64,000 nt of DNA from Porticoccaceae bacterium (GTDB lineage Bacteria > Pseudomonadota > Gammaproteobacteria > Pseudomonadales > Porticoccaceae). Positions 29,122 to 38,688 of this stretch are shown here, one piece after another; position 1 is the first letter of the stretch, and the number at the start of each line of letters is the position of its first letter. Position numbers and translations under genes: made by a program. The stretch spans positions 30,281 to 94,280 of the forward strand of contig JALNZZ010000001.1 in assembly GCA_023229065.1 (NCBI GenBank), in the 5' to 3' direction. The notes under the pieces are model-generated. The model ran no database searches. It was not told where the DNA came from and saw only the letters and a list, made by a program, of their open reading frames with translations.

Positions 29122-29393
29122 CATCATGATCTGCTGCGCGAGTTATTATAAGGCAGTACCGCTTGAAGTCGCCGCCAGAGACGCTCCAGTGCCAGCCCGC
29201 TCAAGGCAAGGAATCACGTTTTTGGCGTGGACCTTCCGTTGGTGACTCATATCCAGAGCAGGACTAACAGGCGTTGCCCTCCTCCGGTTTCTACCCCCTT
29301 CGGGCAGAGGCCCCTTTATTTGCAGGCGCCAGACCAGTAAAATTGGCAACTTTTCCTTCCAATCCCCTTCCGCTCAGTATCAGAGGCTCTGCC
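29122..29393. other. Intergenic region between the repeat and serC
   Basis: No convincing gene in 272 bases. Short open frames exist on both strands but lack ribosome sites and family resemblance. It must hold the serC promoter; none stands out. Confidence 0.5.
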
Positions 29394-30512
29394 ATGAAAC
29401 CGTCCGTCAAGCCGGCCAACCCCAATTTTTCTTCCGGCCCCTGCAGCAAGCGCCCAGGCTATGATCTCGCCGCTCTGGACACCCGTAGTCTCGGCCGCTC
29501 CCACCGCGCCGCCATTGGCAAGGAGCTTCTTGGCAAGGCCTGCAGCCTGACAGCGGAAATTCTGGGACTGCCGGAAGGCTATCGGGTGGGCGTGGTGCCC
29601 GCCTCCGACACCGGTGCGGTAGAGATGGCTCTGTGGTCCCTGCTCGGTCCCCGCAAAGTACAGATGTTTGCCTGGGAGTCCTTTGGCGAGGGCTGGGTGA
29701 CAGATGTAGTCAAGCAGCTCAAGCTCGACAATGTCGAAACCATCAAGGCTGACTACGGCCAGTTGCCGGACATGGGCCGCGCCGATCCCGCCGCCGATGT
29801 GGTGTTTACCTGGAATGGCACCACTTCAGGTGTCAAAGTACCTGATGCCGACTGGATTGCCGACGACCGCGAAGGGCTCACGATCTGCGACGCGACCTCA
29901 GCCGTCTTTGCGATGAATCTGCCTTTTGAAAAACTCGATGTGATTACCTACAGCTGGCAAAAGGTGCTGGGCGGCGAAGGCGCGCATGGCATGTTGATTC
30001 TCAGCCCTCGTGCCGTTGAGCGGCTGGAGTCCTACAGTCCGCCGTGGCCGCTGCCGAAAATCTTCCGCATGACCAAAGGCGGCAAGCTGATCGAGGGTAT
30101 CTTCAGAGGTGAAACCATCAACACCCCCTCCATGCTGTGTGTGGTGGACTACCTCGATGCCCTCCAATGGGTGCAGGATATTGGCGGTGTTGCGGCAACC
30201 ATTGCCCGCGCTGAAGAAAACCTGGCGGTAATCGAAGAGTTTGTTGCTAGCCGCGAGTGGATCCATTTTCTTGCTGCTGACAAAACCGTGCGCTCCAACA
30301 CCAGCGTGTGCCTCACCCTCGACCTGGAAGCTGACCAGGTCAAGCAGATCGTCAAGCTGCTGGATACCGAGGGCGTAGCCTATGATATTGGCGCGTACCG
30401 TGATGCCCCTGCGGGCCTGCGTATCTGGTGTGGTGCCACCGTCTCCAGTGACGATATACGAGCTCTGATGCCGTGGATCGAGTGGGCCTATAACACTGTC
30501 CGGGCGTCGTAA
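29394..30512 (+). CDS. serC: Phosphoserine aminotransferase, alternative (Methanosarcina-type) SerC
   Basis: The PLP enzyme converts 3-phosphohydroxypyruvate and glutamate to phosphoserine. The 372-residue product belongs to the SerC subfamily first described from Methanosarcina and common in alpha- and some gammaproteobacteria, recognised by [15 protein letters not shown] and LGRSHR near the N-terminus. The PLP lysine is in [15 protein letters not shown], with the GETINTPS segment after it. It differs from the E. coli-type SerC that is usually next to gyrA/pheA. ATG 29394 has AGAGG upstream. serA follows after a hairpin, giving the first two steps of serine synthesis together. Confidence 0.93.
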   Translation: MKPSVKPANPNFSSGPCSKRPGYDLAALDTRSLGRSHRAAIGKELLGKACSLTAEILGLPEGYRVGVVPASDTGAVEMALWSLLGPRKVQMFAWESFGEGWVTDVVKQLKLDNVETIKADYGQLPDMGRADPAADVVFTWNGTTSGVKVPDADWIADDREGLTICDATSAVFAMNLPFEKLDVITYSWQKVLGGEGAHGMLILSPRAVERLESYSPPWPLPKIFRMTKGGKLIEGIFRGETINTPSMLCVVDYLDALQWVQDIGGVAATIARAEENLAVIEEFVASREWIHFLAADKTVRSNTSVCLTLDLEADQVKQIVKLLDTEGVAYDIGAYRDAPAGLRIWCGATVSSDDIRALMPWIEWAYNTVRAS

Positions 30513-30535
30513 TACCCCGGATTATGATGTAAATA

Positions 30536-30573
30536 GCCCCTACCGCTGATCGCTCTGGATCGGCGGTAGGGGC
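30536..30573 (+). other. Strong stem-loop between serC and serA
   Basis: A 16 bp stem (30536-30551 with 30558-30573) with one G-T wobble and a 6-base loop, no T-run. It lies 33 bp before serA and could be an attenuator, mRNA processing site or partial terminator. Confidence 0.65.
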
Positions 30574-30606
30574 GCTCCGAATTTCTTTACTTATCGAGGC
30601 AATGCC

Positions 30607-31776
30607 ATGTTCAAGGTGCGAACGTACAACCAGATTTCTCCCCTCGGCCTCAACCGCTTTGATGCTGCCCGCTACCAGGTCGGCCCCGAAGCGGCTGAGC
30701 CGGATGCTTTCATTCTGCGCAGCCACAAGCTGCACGGTGAAGAAGTGCCCGCCAGCGTCGTGGCTGTGGCCCGCGCTGGTGCCGGTGTCAACAATATTCC
30801 CACCGCTGAGTACACCAGCAAGGGTATTGTGGTCTTCAACACCCCCGGCGCCAACGCCAATGCGGTAAAGGAGTTGATCGCCGCAGCTCTGCTGCTCAGC
30901 TCGCGAGATATTTTTGGCGGCATGAACTATGTGCAAAGCCTTACCGACATGACCGATGCCGGTGAAATGTCTAAGTTGCTGGAGAAAGAGAAGAAGCGCT
31001 TCGCCGGTACCGAGATTCTCGGCAAGACCCTCGGTGTGGTGGGGCTCGGCGCTATTGGTTCCATGGTGGCCAATATGGCGCTGGAGTTGGGTATGAAGGT
31101 TGCTGGCTATGACCCAGCGCTGTCTGTCGAAGCCGCCTGGCGCCTCTCCAGCCGGGTAGAGAAAGTAGACAGCCTGCAGGCGCTGCTGGGCAAGTCTGAC
31201 TATGTAACCCTGCACGTGCCGGCCATTGAGGCCACGCGTCACCTGATCAATGCCGAGACCGTCAAATACTTCAAGCCCGGTGCCAAGCTGCTCAACTTCG
31301 CTCGCGAAGAGATTGTTGAGCCCGACGCCCTGGTGGCGGCTCTCGACGACGGCACCCTGGCGGGCTACACCGCAGATTTTCCCACCCCTGCCCTGCTGGG
31401 CCGTAAAAACGTGGTGTTGATGCCCCATATCGGTGCAAGTACCGCAGAAGCCGAGGAAAACTGCGCGATGATGGCCGCCGATCAGCTGATCGATTTTCTC
31501 GAAAACGGCAATATTCGCAACTCGGTGAACTTCCCTGCCACCGTGATGAGCCGCAGTGGTGGACACCGCATCACCTTCAGTAACGACAACGTGCCCAAGG
31601 TGCTCGGCAATGTGCTGGCGATCCTCGCCGATAACAACAATAACGTCATCGACTTGATGAACAAGAGCCGCGATAACGTGGCCTACAACATCATTGATGT
31701 GGAAGATGCCCCCAGTGAGGAAATCCTCGCTCGGATCACCGCCGTGGAAGGTGTTATCCGGGTACGGGTGGTTTGA
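30607..31776 (+). CDS. serA: D-3-phosphoglycerate dehydrogenase SerA
   Basis: SerA oxidises 3-phosphoglycerate to 3-phosphohydroxypyruvate with NAD+. The 389-residue product has the 2-hydroxyacid dehydrogenase fold: ARAGAGVNNIP, the NAD-binding GVVGLGAIGSMVA, the region NFAREEIVEPDAL and the catalytic histidine in LMPHIGAST. A C-terminal ACT domain (about residues 318-389) suggests serine feedback control. The length matches the short bacterial class found with the Methanosarcina-type SerC. Probably co-transcribed with serC. Confidence 0.95.
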   Translation: MFKVRTYNQISPLGLNRFDAARYQVGPEAAEPDAFILRSHKLHGEEVPASVVAVARAGAGVNNIPTAEYTSKGIVVFNTPGANANAVKELIAAALLLSSRDIFGGMNYVQSLTDMTDAGEMSKLLEKEKKRFAGTEILGKTLGVVGLGAIGSMVANMALELGMKVAGYDPALSVEAAWRLSSRVEKVDSLQALLGKSDYVTLHVPAIEATRHLINAETVKYFKPGAKLLNFAREEIVEPDALVAALDDGTLAGYTADFPTPALLGRKNVVLMPHIGASTAEAEENCAMMAADQLIDFLENGNIRNSVNFPATVMSRSGGHRITFSNDNVPKVLGNVLAILADNNNNVIDLMNKSRDNVAYNIIDVEDAPSEEILARITAVEGVIRVRVV

Positions 31777-31796
31777 TGTCCTGATGTGAGAGATGG

Positions 31797-31831
31797 CGGA
31801 GATGGGAGACAAATCGGCTCTGTCATCTCCG
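31797..31831. terminator. Weak terminator-like inverted repeat after serA
   Basis: CGGAGATG (31797-31804) pairs with CATCTCCG (31824-31831) across a 19-base loop, between the convergent serA and kinase genes. Only a short pyrimidine run follows. Confidence 0.4.
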
Positions 31832-31908
31832 TCCTTTCACGTTACTGCCCGAAAGAAGCTCTTACAGACAGCTCTCTACACTTCTGCTGCGTTTAGCGGC
31901 TCTGCAGC

Positions 31909-34647
31909 CTAGTCGAGTTTTAGATGGAGCTCCTTGCGCAGCTGCTCCACTTCTACTGCAAGGGTTACCAGGGCGGCCTGTATCCGCTCTTCATGTTGGT
32001 CCTTGACTGCAAAGTGAAGTGCTTTCACGGCGCGCTCCAGATAAGTCATTTTGAACACCCCAGCGATACCGAGCAGCTGATGGAGGCTTTCTCGCAAGGT
32101 GTGCGGCTCGTGGTCATCGACTGCTTGAAGGATGCTGTCGGTGAGCTTGCTCACTTCCTGAATGAATAGTGTCATGTCGGCGTTGGGCGACAAGGGTTTC
32201 CTCTCGTCGCTGGCGACAGACAGGCGCAGATGACGTTGCAGGGTGGAAATCAGCTTGCCCTCATCGATGGGCTTGAACAACAGGTCGTTGGCACCGGCTT
32301 CGAAGAGAGCATTCTCCTCCTGTTGGAGTATGTCAGCAGTGAGCATCACGATGGGGGTATGGCAGTTGAGGCCCTGCCCCGAGCGGATGGCCTTGATAGC
32401 GTTAATACCGTTCATTTCAGGCATGTGCACGTCCATTAAGATCAGGTCGAAAGCCTGATGATCGCAGATGGCAATGGCCTGTTGACCGTTGGTGACAGTG
32501 GTGATGTTGCTGCCGAGGTGTTCCAGGAAGGTGGCTAACAGCAGCCGATTGAACTCGTTGTCCTCGGCGATCAGGATGGAGGCAGACAGCTGTGTTCCAG
32601 AACCTTGTGCGTTGTCATCATTTTTTTCAGCGGTCAACAGGGCGGTGAGTTCGCGCATGGTCGGCGGCTTGTCGATAAAGCGTACTGGCTTGCCATCGCC
32701 TCCAGTCCAGTCGTGCAGGATGGGTGAGAAATTGCTGAGTGGCGCAATGATTACAATCGGGCAGGCAAAGCGATTGCGGAGGTAGTCCACATGGTGCTCG
32801 AGGGTGCTCGGCGCCTGGCTGACCGGTACCGAGTAGAGGATGATGTCCGGCTCTTGACCACCACCGCCGATTTCCAGGTCGGTGGTGGATTCACAGGATT
32901 CGATACTCTCCACAAAATAAGTCAGCAGCCGTTCCAGGGCGTGGCGGCTGTGAGGATGGGAATCGAACAGCAGCACGCAGGAGTAGTCCGGCTGGGGCGG
33001 CTCAGCCAGTGCCGATACTGTAAGAGGCAGTTCCACAGCGAACGTGGTGCCTTTACCGGCAGTACTGTCGATATGAATGGTGCCATCCATCAGCGTGACC
33101 AGATTGCGCACGATAGTCAGGCCCAGACCGGAACCACCAAAGCGACGGGAGATGGAATTGTCGGCTTGAGAAAAGGGCTCGAAGATCAGGGCCCGCTGTT
33201 TTTCCGGAATACCGATACCGGTGTCGATTACCTGAATAAGCAGCCGCGCCTGTTTTCCCACCGTGGTGCTGCCGCGTGCTGACACACGCACGATCACCTC
33301 ACCACTGGAGGTGAATTTGATGGCATTGGACACCAAGTTGTAAACGATCTGGCGGATACGCAGATTGTCACCGATCAGCGCCTGGGGCAGGTTGGGGGCC
33401 AGGTCAAGAATCAGCTCCAGCCCTTTCTGGTGGGCACTGGGTGCCATCAGAGCTACCGGACCTTCCAGGCAATCCAGCAGGTTAAAGGGCGCGCTCTCCA
33501 GCTCAATACTCCCTGAATGCAGGCGGGTAATATCAATGATGTCATCAATCAACTGCAAGAGTTGGAGCGAAGCTTGCTGAATGATGATGCAGTAACGCTT
33601 TTCAGCAGCGGTGAGCTGTGATTCTCCTAGCAGTCGTACAAACCCCTGAATAGCGGTTATGGGAGTGCGCAGCTCATGGCTCATCTGGGCGAGAAAGCCT
33701 GTTTTTGCCTGATTGGCGTCCTCTGCCTCGCGCCGCGCCTTATCCAGCTCGTGGTTCTTCTGCTGCAGGTCATCGAGCAGGGTCTGCAGCTGCTGGGTAG
33801 CCGCAGAGACTTTATTCTGCAAATTCTGGCGGTTTTCCAGGATCGTACTGGCTAAATGATTGATACCGTGAGCAAGCATCGCCAGTTCATCGTGGCCACT
33901 GGGGGCGAGACGGGCATGCAAGTTGCCCTCCTCCAGTTCGCGTACTGTGCGGGTTATTGCTGTTATAGGGCGCACCACGGTATTGCTGAGCAGATAAGTC
34001 AGTACTGCTGCGCCCGCTAGTACGACGAGGCTAATCAGTAAATGGGTAAGGAGAATTTCACGGGCCAAGGTGTTGGTTCCGGAGCGATCGGCACTTACCA
34101 CCACCCAGCCCAGCAGACTGTCAGTTGCCTCCTCCTGCTCAAGTTGGGGCTCCTGAGTGGTCTGGTAGTCACTGATATCGATATCGTTGAGATAGACAGG
34201 GCGCTCGATCACCAAGAAGTCTGCTTCCAGGTGGCTGTAATTGCCGGCTTTGAGATCCATTAGGCGCTCTAGTGGCTGCGGTTGGGTAGCAAACAGCAGC
34301 TCCCGGTTGCGGTCTAGAAATACCACTGATTGCATGAAGGGCGTGTGTTTGGTGGCGTCAGTGAAGGAGCGCAACAAGTCGGCTTGACCGGTAAAGATCG
34401 CAAAGTCGGATACTCGCGCCAGATTTTCAGCGGTCAGTGTGGTGGTGAGAAGCAAGTTGTTCGCCAATTCCGAGCGGCGGGTATCGATGGTGTGCCAAGT
34501 GATGATGGCGTTGACGATAACCACCGGGATGATACTGAGCAAAAACAGTCTGGAGCGGATGCCGGTGATAAACGCAGCCGGCCTTCTCGCCATGCGCTGA
34601 CTAGTGGCGGGTTTGTTGAGGTCGGGTTCAGGGCTGAGAGGCGTCAT
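31909..34647 (-). CDS. BarA/GacS-like hybrid sensor histidine kinase
   Basis: The 912-residue inner-membrane kinase has a first membrane helix (about 30-49), a periplasmic sensor region (50-200), a second helix (about 202-222), HAMP (222-275), a coiled coil (275-315), the HisKA H-box with His324 (SHELRTP), HATPase with N-box Asn441 and DTGIGIP (Asp475), a degenerate receiver without a phospho-acceptor (about 555-672), an intact receiver with Asp739 (LILMDVHMPEM), and an Hpt domain with His856 (SLHQLLG). This is the BarA/GacS order. It overlaps the binding-protein gene by 20 bp, so it is probably a partner of that protein rather than the global GacS. No response regulator gene is nearby. Confidence 0.93.
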   Translation of the reverse strand: MTPLSPEPDLNKPATSQRMARRPAAFITGIRSRLFLLSIIPVVIVNAIITWHTIDTRRSELANNLLLTTTLTAENLARVSDFAIFTGQADLLRSFTDATKHTPFMQSVVFLDRNRELLFATQPQPLERLMDLKAGNYSHLEADFLVIERPVYLNDIDISDYQTTQEPQLEQEEATDSLLGWVVVSADRSGTNTLAREILLTHLLISLVVLAGAAVLTYLLSNTVVRPITAITRTVRELEEGNLHARLAPSGHDELAMLAHGINHLASTILENRQNLQNKVSAATQQLQTLLDDLQQKNHELDKARREAEDANQAKTGFLAQMSHELRTPITAIQGFVRLLGESQLTAAEKRYCIIIQQASLQLLQLIDDIIDITRLHSGSIELESAPFNLLDCLEGPVALMAPSAHQKGLELILDLAPNLPQALIGDNLRIRQIVYNLVSNAIKFTSSGEVIVRVSARGSTTVGKQARLLIQVIDTGIGIPEKQRALIFEPFSQADNSISRRFGGSGLGLTIVRNLVTLMDGTIHIDSTAGKGTTFAVELPLTVSALAEPPQPDYSCVLLFDSHPHSRHALERLLTYFVESIESCESTTDLEIGGGGQEPDIILYSVPVSQAPSTLEHHVDYLRNRFACPIVIIAPLSNFSPILHDWTGGDGKPVRFIDKPPTMRELTALLTAEKNDDNAQGSGTQLSASILIAEDNEFNRLLLATFLEHLGSNITTVTNGQQAIAICDHQAFDLILMDVHMPEMNGINAIKAIRSGQGLNCHTPIVMLTADILQQEENALFEAGANDLLFKPIDEGKLISTLQRHLRLSVASDERKPLSPNADMTLFIQEVSKLTDSILQAVDDHEPHTLRESLHQLLGIAGVFKMTYLERAVKALHFAVKDQHEERIQAALVTLAVEVEQLRKELHLKLD

Positions 34648-35716
34648 GGTTAAGGTCCGCGCTGAGGCGTTGTGTCAGTTGCTGGTGGAGCCAGTCTTCG
34701 CTGCCGACGGTGATACCGAGAGCTCTCGCGACTGAGGGGTTGAGCGCCACGCTGAAGTCCCGGGGCGGGAAGGCGCGCCAGAGGCGTTCTTGTTCGGACT
34801 GCTTCGCTGGTTCGAACAGCTCTTGGTTTGTGGGCTGCACTTTTTGCCAGGCGAGATAGCGATCCAGCCAGGCGGCCCCCTGGCGTCCGATGTCAAAAGG
34901 GTCCGACTGCAGAGACACCAGGGCACCAGCTTTGGCGTAGGCCCGGGAAAAGCCTATCACCGGCACTTTGTGGCGGTAGCCGAGAAACAGTGCCCAGCGT
35001 GCTACTGACTGATTGAAGAGGCCGCGGTCCGGCACCGCAATGAAGACGTCGGCATCGCTGAACAGGGGTGTGAGCGCGGTTATCGGGTTGTCGCGGGTGT
35101 GCAGCAGGGTGTCGGCTACGGACAGTTTGTGCTGTCGGGCCAGAGCGGCAAAAAGCTCTCGCTGACGGCTGGAGTGATCGCCAAACGCTGTCGCCAGTAT
35201 TCGGCTGTCGGGTTTGATCAGCAGAGCCAGGTGGATAAAGCGTTCCAGAGGCTGATCTACCAGAATGGCGGCCTGCTGATAAGGGGTTGACGCCCCTGCT
35301 GTCAGATCCCTCCAGGTGGAGCTGGTGATAAACAGATTGAGCCTGGGGTTGCTCGAAAAGTGTGTCAGAGCGTTGACGGCGGCCTCTGTGCCGATGGTTA
35401 CCAGTAGATGAGTTGCTGGCAGGGTGGTCGATTCCAGCTGAGCGCTGCGCAGCAGGCGCATGGTCAGCCTGGGGTGGCGGCTCGCGACAGCTTGGCGGAA
35501 GGCCTGTGCCACCTGGTGATAATGCTCACTGTCGTCGGACAGCACGATGCTCATGTCGGTGCTGGCCAGGGCCGGTGCGGACATCAGTACCAGCAAGACA
35601 AGGCAGAGCAAGTGTGCCAGTCGCTGGCAGAGCCAATTTCTTCGGCGCTCACTGTGACATCGTGGCGACGATGGAGTTGGCATCGGCCTGATTGATGGGC
35701 GAAGGGCCACAGTCAT
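34628..35716 (-). CDS. Periplasmic ABC-type substrate-binding-like protein (sensor partner)
   Basis: The 362-residue product has a positively charged leader and hydrophobic signal segment (about residues 33-52, ending ALAS). The mature part resembles the ABC_sub_bind (PF04392-like) fold: TIGTEAAVNALTH, LVDQPLERFIHLALLIKPDSRILA, VPDRGLFNQSV and YRHKVPVIGFSRAYAKAGALVS. No permease or ATPase gene lies nearby, so transport through an ABC importer is unlikely. It overlaps the kinase gene by 20 bp and follows the TonB receptor by 28 bp. I infer that it presents a ligand to the kinase. ATG 35716 gives a long leader; ATG 35683 is an alternative. Confidence 0.82.
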   Translation of the reverse strand: MTVALRPSIRPMPTPSSPRCHSERRRNWLCQRLAHLLCLVLLVLMSAPALASTDMSIVLSDDSEHYHQVAQAFRQAVASRHPRLTMRLLRSAQLESTTLPATHLLVTIGTEAAVNALTHFSSNPRLNLFITSSTWRDLTAGASTPYQQAAILVDQPLERFIHLALLIKPDSRILATAFGDHSSRQRELFAALARQHKLSVADTLLHTRDNPITALTPLFSDADVFIAVPDRGLFNQSVARWALFLGYRHKVPVIGFSRAYAKAGALVSLQSDPFDIGRQGAAWLDRYLAWQKVQPTNQELFEPAKQSEQERLWRAFPPRDFSVALNPSVARALGITVGSEDWLHQQLTQRLSADLNHDASQP

Positions 35717-35744
35717 CTAACAGCGTCCGTTGGCAATGGCTGGG

Positions 35745-37877
35745 TCATGGCAGGTTTACTGCGGCACTGAGAAAAACCCGTGTCTTGAATTGGTTGACGG
35801 GGTCGAATTCAGCATAGCTATTGCCCAGGTTTTGCGCTGTGAGCCTGACTGTGCCATCGGTACGGCCAAGAGTAAAACGCCATGCCAGCTGGGCATCCAC
35901 TCGAGTGAAACTATCAATAGCCTTACCATCCTCCCAGCGTAGCCGCGACTGATGATAGGTAGCCAGCGACAAAGTGAAGGCTTCACCCAGCTCTTGGCCT
36001 ACCAGCAACCCGGCACTGTGGCGGGCCATACGATCATTGCGGTCCATGAATTCTGGCACCGGTAAGCGCTGCCTAAGCATGCGACTGTTCATGTCGGTAT
36101 GAGTGTAGTGCAGGCGCAGAAAAGTTTTGGCCGTCACTTGTCCGCTGAGCTGGATTTCGCCACCACGAAAGCGCCAGTAACCATTGTTTTCATGGCGTCT
36201 CAGGTAGCTGTCGAATACCGAGACAGGGGGCAAAGTGGGTTCGCGCAAATCGTCGATCACATCGGTGACCTTTTCATCGAACAGACGCAGGTCAAGACTC
36301 ATCGCCAGGTGAGCGGGTTGGAACTGGTAGGCAAGTTCGGTGCTGGTGAGCTTTTCCTCACCGAGGTCGGGGTCGGACAAGCGCAGAATATTGAAGATCA
36401 GGCCATTGACGCTGGCAATACTCTCTTCGTTGGCTTCCACCAGTGACGGGGCGCGGCGGCTGCGGGCATGGCCCAGACGTAGAAAGTGCCCCCCACCGAG
36501 AGCCACATTAGCAGACACCCGAGGCGAGATCAGAGTGCCGACAAAGGTGTTTTCTACCATTGCACCAGCGTTGAGGGTCAGCCAGGAAGTGGCCTGCCAT
36601 TCACCGTGGCCGAATAGACGCCAGTAGGACTCCGCTACCTGGGTATTGAAGCCAAAGGGGTGTGCTGACTCGAAGCGGTCACGACGAGCCCCGAAGCCCC
36701 AGGCCCCGCGCAGCATCGGTGACAGAGTGAAGGCATGGCGGGCTTCCAGATCGTAACGTTCGGACAACAGGTTGCCGAAGCCGCTGAGAAGGTCTGTGTC
36801 GAGAGCGCCGATCAGGGTGGCGGCATAGGTGTTGTCAAGGCCGGTCATGGCGGTCACCAGGCTGATAGCCGCTGGTGCTGGCGGTTGCTCGGCGGTGAGA
36901 AAGGCCGTGGTGTCCCGGTCTAGACCGAGGAGGGAATAGAGGGGCCCAAGGGAAACAAGGTTTCGAGCGCGGAGCCGGTTATGGTACAAATTGATCGTCA
37001 CCGTATTGGCAGGGTCGAGACTGTGAGCCCAGCTGACTGCTTGATGGTGACTGCGGAACTCACTTTGTGACATGGGTACGGGCGATGAACTCTCATACCA
37101 GTCGGCGCGGTCGTCGGCATAGCCCAAGTGGAATTCCACCGTGTCGTGCAAGGTCGGTGTGTAGGTGGCTCGCACATTGGCGTGGAACAGCTCGCGACTA
37201 TCGTCGAGAAAGCCTTCTTCTGGCTGGGGTGGAAAACCGTCACTGTGCTGATAGCCCAGGGAGAACCGGTAATTGAGTGGTCCCAGGCTGTCGTTGTAAC
37301 GCAAGCTGGCGTTACGGGTACCCAGGGCACCTGTGGTGCCGCGGAGGCTAAGACCGCTGTCCTGCAGAGGCTTGCGAGTGACAATGTTGACCGAGCCCAT
37401 AAAGGCATTGGAGCCCTGCATAGGCACGTTGGAGCCGCGCACCACCTCGATATGGTCGATATCGGCGAGCTCGATACCCAAGGTGCCCCAATTCACCGTG
37501 GAAAAAATGGTCTCGTACACAGAGCGCCCATCCACCCTCACTTCCATTTGATTGGGAAAGGCATGGCCGACGCCGTGGTAGCTGATACCGTAGCGGTTGT
37601 GGCTGACATGGTAGGATTGGAAGCCTGGCACGAGCCGGAAGATATCCACAAAATTCTGAGCTCCGGATAGCTCGATCTGGTGGCGGTCGATGATGGTGAC
37701 GCTCGCCGGTGCCTGCTCCAGCTGCTGTTGGAACCCGGATACGGCATAGACCTGCGGAATCTCCGCCGACAGATAGCTCTCAGTGGAAACAGCACCGGCA
37801 GTGGGGGCAGCGATGACCGTTGTTATCAGCATCGCAGTCGCTACTGGGGTGCGCAAGTTCAGAAGCCTTAGAGCCAT
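35745..37877 (-). CDS. TonB-dependent outer membrane receptor
   Basis: The 710-residue receptor has a signal peptide (about 1-29), a plug domain (about 45-170, with ASVTIIDRHQIELSGAQNF and the IEVVRGSN and GSVNIVTRKP blocks) and a 22-strand barrel ending in an aromatic-poor but typical last strand (TRVFLSAAVNL). AGGA precedes ATG 37877. It belongs to the colicin I receptor/BtuB class; ligand unknown, and no siderophore, haem or cobalamin genes are near. It heads an operon with a periplasmic binding protein and hybrid kinase, so it may take up or sense the same ligand. Confidence 0.92.
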   Translation of the reverse strand: MALRLLNLRTPVATAMLITTVIAAPTAGAVSTESYLSAEIPQVYAVSGFQQQLEQAPASVTIIDRHQIELSGAQNFVDIFRLVPGFQSYHVSHNRYGISYHGVGHAFPNQMEVRVDGRSVYETIFSTVNWGTLGIELADIDHIEVVRGSNVPMQGSNAFMGSVNIVTRKPLQDSGLSLRGTTGALGTRNASLRYNDSLGPLNYRFSLGYQHSDGFPPQPEEGFLDDSRELFHANVRATYTPTLHDTVEFHLGYADDRADWYESSSPVPMSQSEFRSHHQAVSWAHSLDPANTVTINLYHNRLRARNLVSLGPLYSLLGLDRDTTAFLTAEQPPAPAAISLVTAMTGLDNTYAATLIGALDTDLLSGFGNLLSERYDLEARHAFTLSPMLRGAWGFGARRDRFESAHPFGFNTQVAESYWRLFGHGEWQATSWLTLNAGAMVENTFVGTLISPRVSANVALGGGHFLRLGHARSRRAPSLVEANEESIASVNGLIFNILRLSDPDLGEEKLTSTELAYQFQPAHLAMSLDLRLFDEKVTDVIDDLREPTLPPVSVFDSYLRRHENNGYWRFRGGEIQLSGQVTAKTFLRLHYTHTDMNSRMLRQRLPVPEFMDRNDRMARHSAGLLVGQELGEAFTLSLATYHQSRLRWEDGKAIDSFTRVDAQLAWRFTLGRTDGTVRLTAQNLGNSYAEFDPVNQFKTRVFLSAAVNLP

Positions 37878-37976
37878 GTACGGTCCTGGAGATATTATTG
37901 AGTGCGCGACATTCTAGCGGCCCGTGAACCTAAAAGCAGTTATGATCCCTGCCTTGTACAATCTGGAGCCCGGCCA

Positions 37977-38618
37977 ATGAGCCTTGAAAACCTGCGCCGT
38001 GAATACCGTTTTGGTCGCCTGACCCGTGAATCTCTTCACGACAACCCCGTTGAGCAGCTTCGCCGCTGGCTCGACCAAGCGATTGAAGTCGATCTGGTGG
38101 CCGATCCCACCGCCATGTGCGTGGCCACCGTGGGTGCTGACGGTCGGCCTTCGCAGCGCCTGGTGCTGCTCAAGCAAGTAGACGACCGGGGGCTGGTTTT
38201 CTACACCAATCTGGGGAGTCGCAAGGCGCGGGAGATCGCCGGCAATCCAAAGGTGAGCCTGCACTTTCCGTGGAATGCCATGGACCGTCAAGTAATTGTT
38301 GGTGGCACTGCGGTACGTCTAGGGGCGGCTGATGTGCTCCGCTACTTCATCAGCCGCCCGCGGGAAAGCCAGCTCGCTGCCTGGTCGTCCCGCCAGAGTA
38401 GCCGCCTGAGCTCCCGCCAGGCGCTGGAGGCCCAGTTTCTACAAATGCGTGACAAATTTCGCGACGGCGAGATTCCGGTGCCCGATTTCTGGGGTGGCTA
38501 TCGAGTGGAGCCGGACGAGTTTGAGTTCTGGCAGGGTGGTGAACGGCGTCTGCACGACCGCTTTCAGTATCGTCGTGATGAGGGCGGTCACTGGCAGATA
38601 GAACGGTTGGCGCCATAG
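37977..38618 (+). CDS. pdxH: Pyridoxamine/pyridoxine 5'-phosphate oxidase
   Basis: This FMN enzyme makes pyridoxal 5'-phosphate from pyridoxamine or pyridoxine phosphate. The 213-residue product is of standard length, with MCVATVGADGRPSQRLVLLK, the FMN/PLP segments FYTNLGSRKAREI and RQVIVGGTAVRL, and the C-terminal WGGYRVEPDEFEFWQGGERRLHDR signature (in two parts here: GGYRVEP and EFWQGGE). ATG 37977 follows GGAG at 37965-37968; the longer open frame upstream would be translated promoter DNA (TATGAT at 37941-37946). Confidence 0.96.
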   Translation: MSLENLRREYRFGRLTRESLHDNPVEQLRRWLDQAIEVDLVADPTAMCVATVGADGRPSQRLVLLKQVDDRGLVFYTNLGSRKAREIAGNPKVSLHFPWNAMDRQVIVGGTAVRLGAADVLRYFISRPRESQLAAWSSRQSSRLSSRQALEAQFLQMRDKFRDGEIPVPDFWGGYRVEPDEFEFWQGGERRLHDRFQYRRDEGGHWQIERLAP

Positions 38619-38688
38619 GTCATAGTGGGGGCTGATGTTGCCACCTGGTGTCAGCCCCTGAATGCACAATCTTACTTTTGGAGGTGAC

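Noticed and set aside
29146..29349. Short minus-strand frame before serC
   Set aside because: 67 codons with no ribosome site and no recognised family; probably chance or a decayed repeat remnant.
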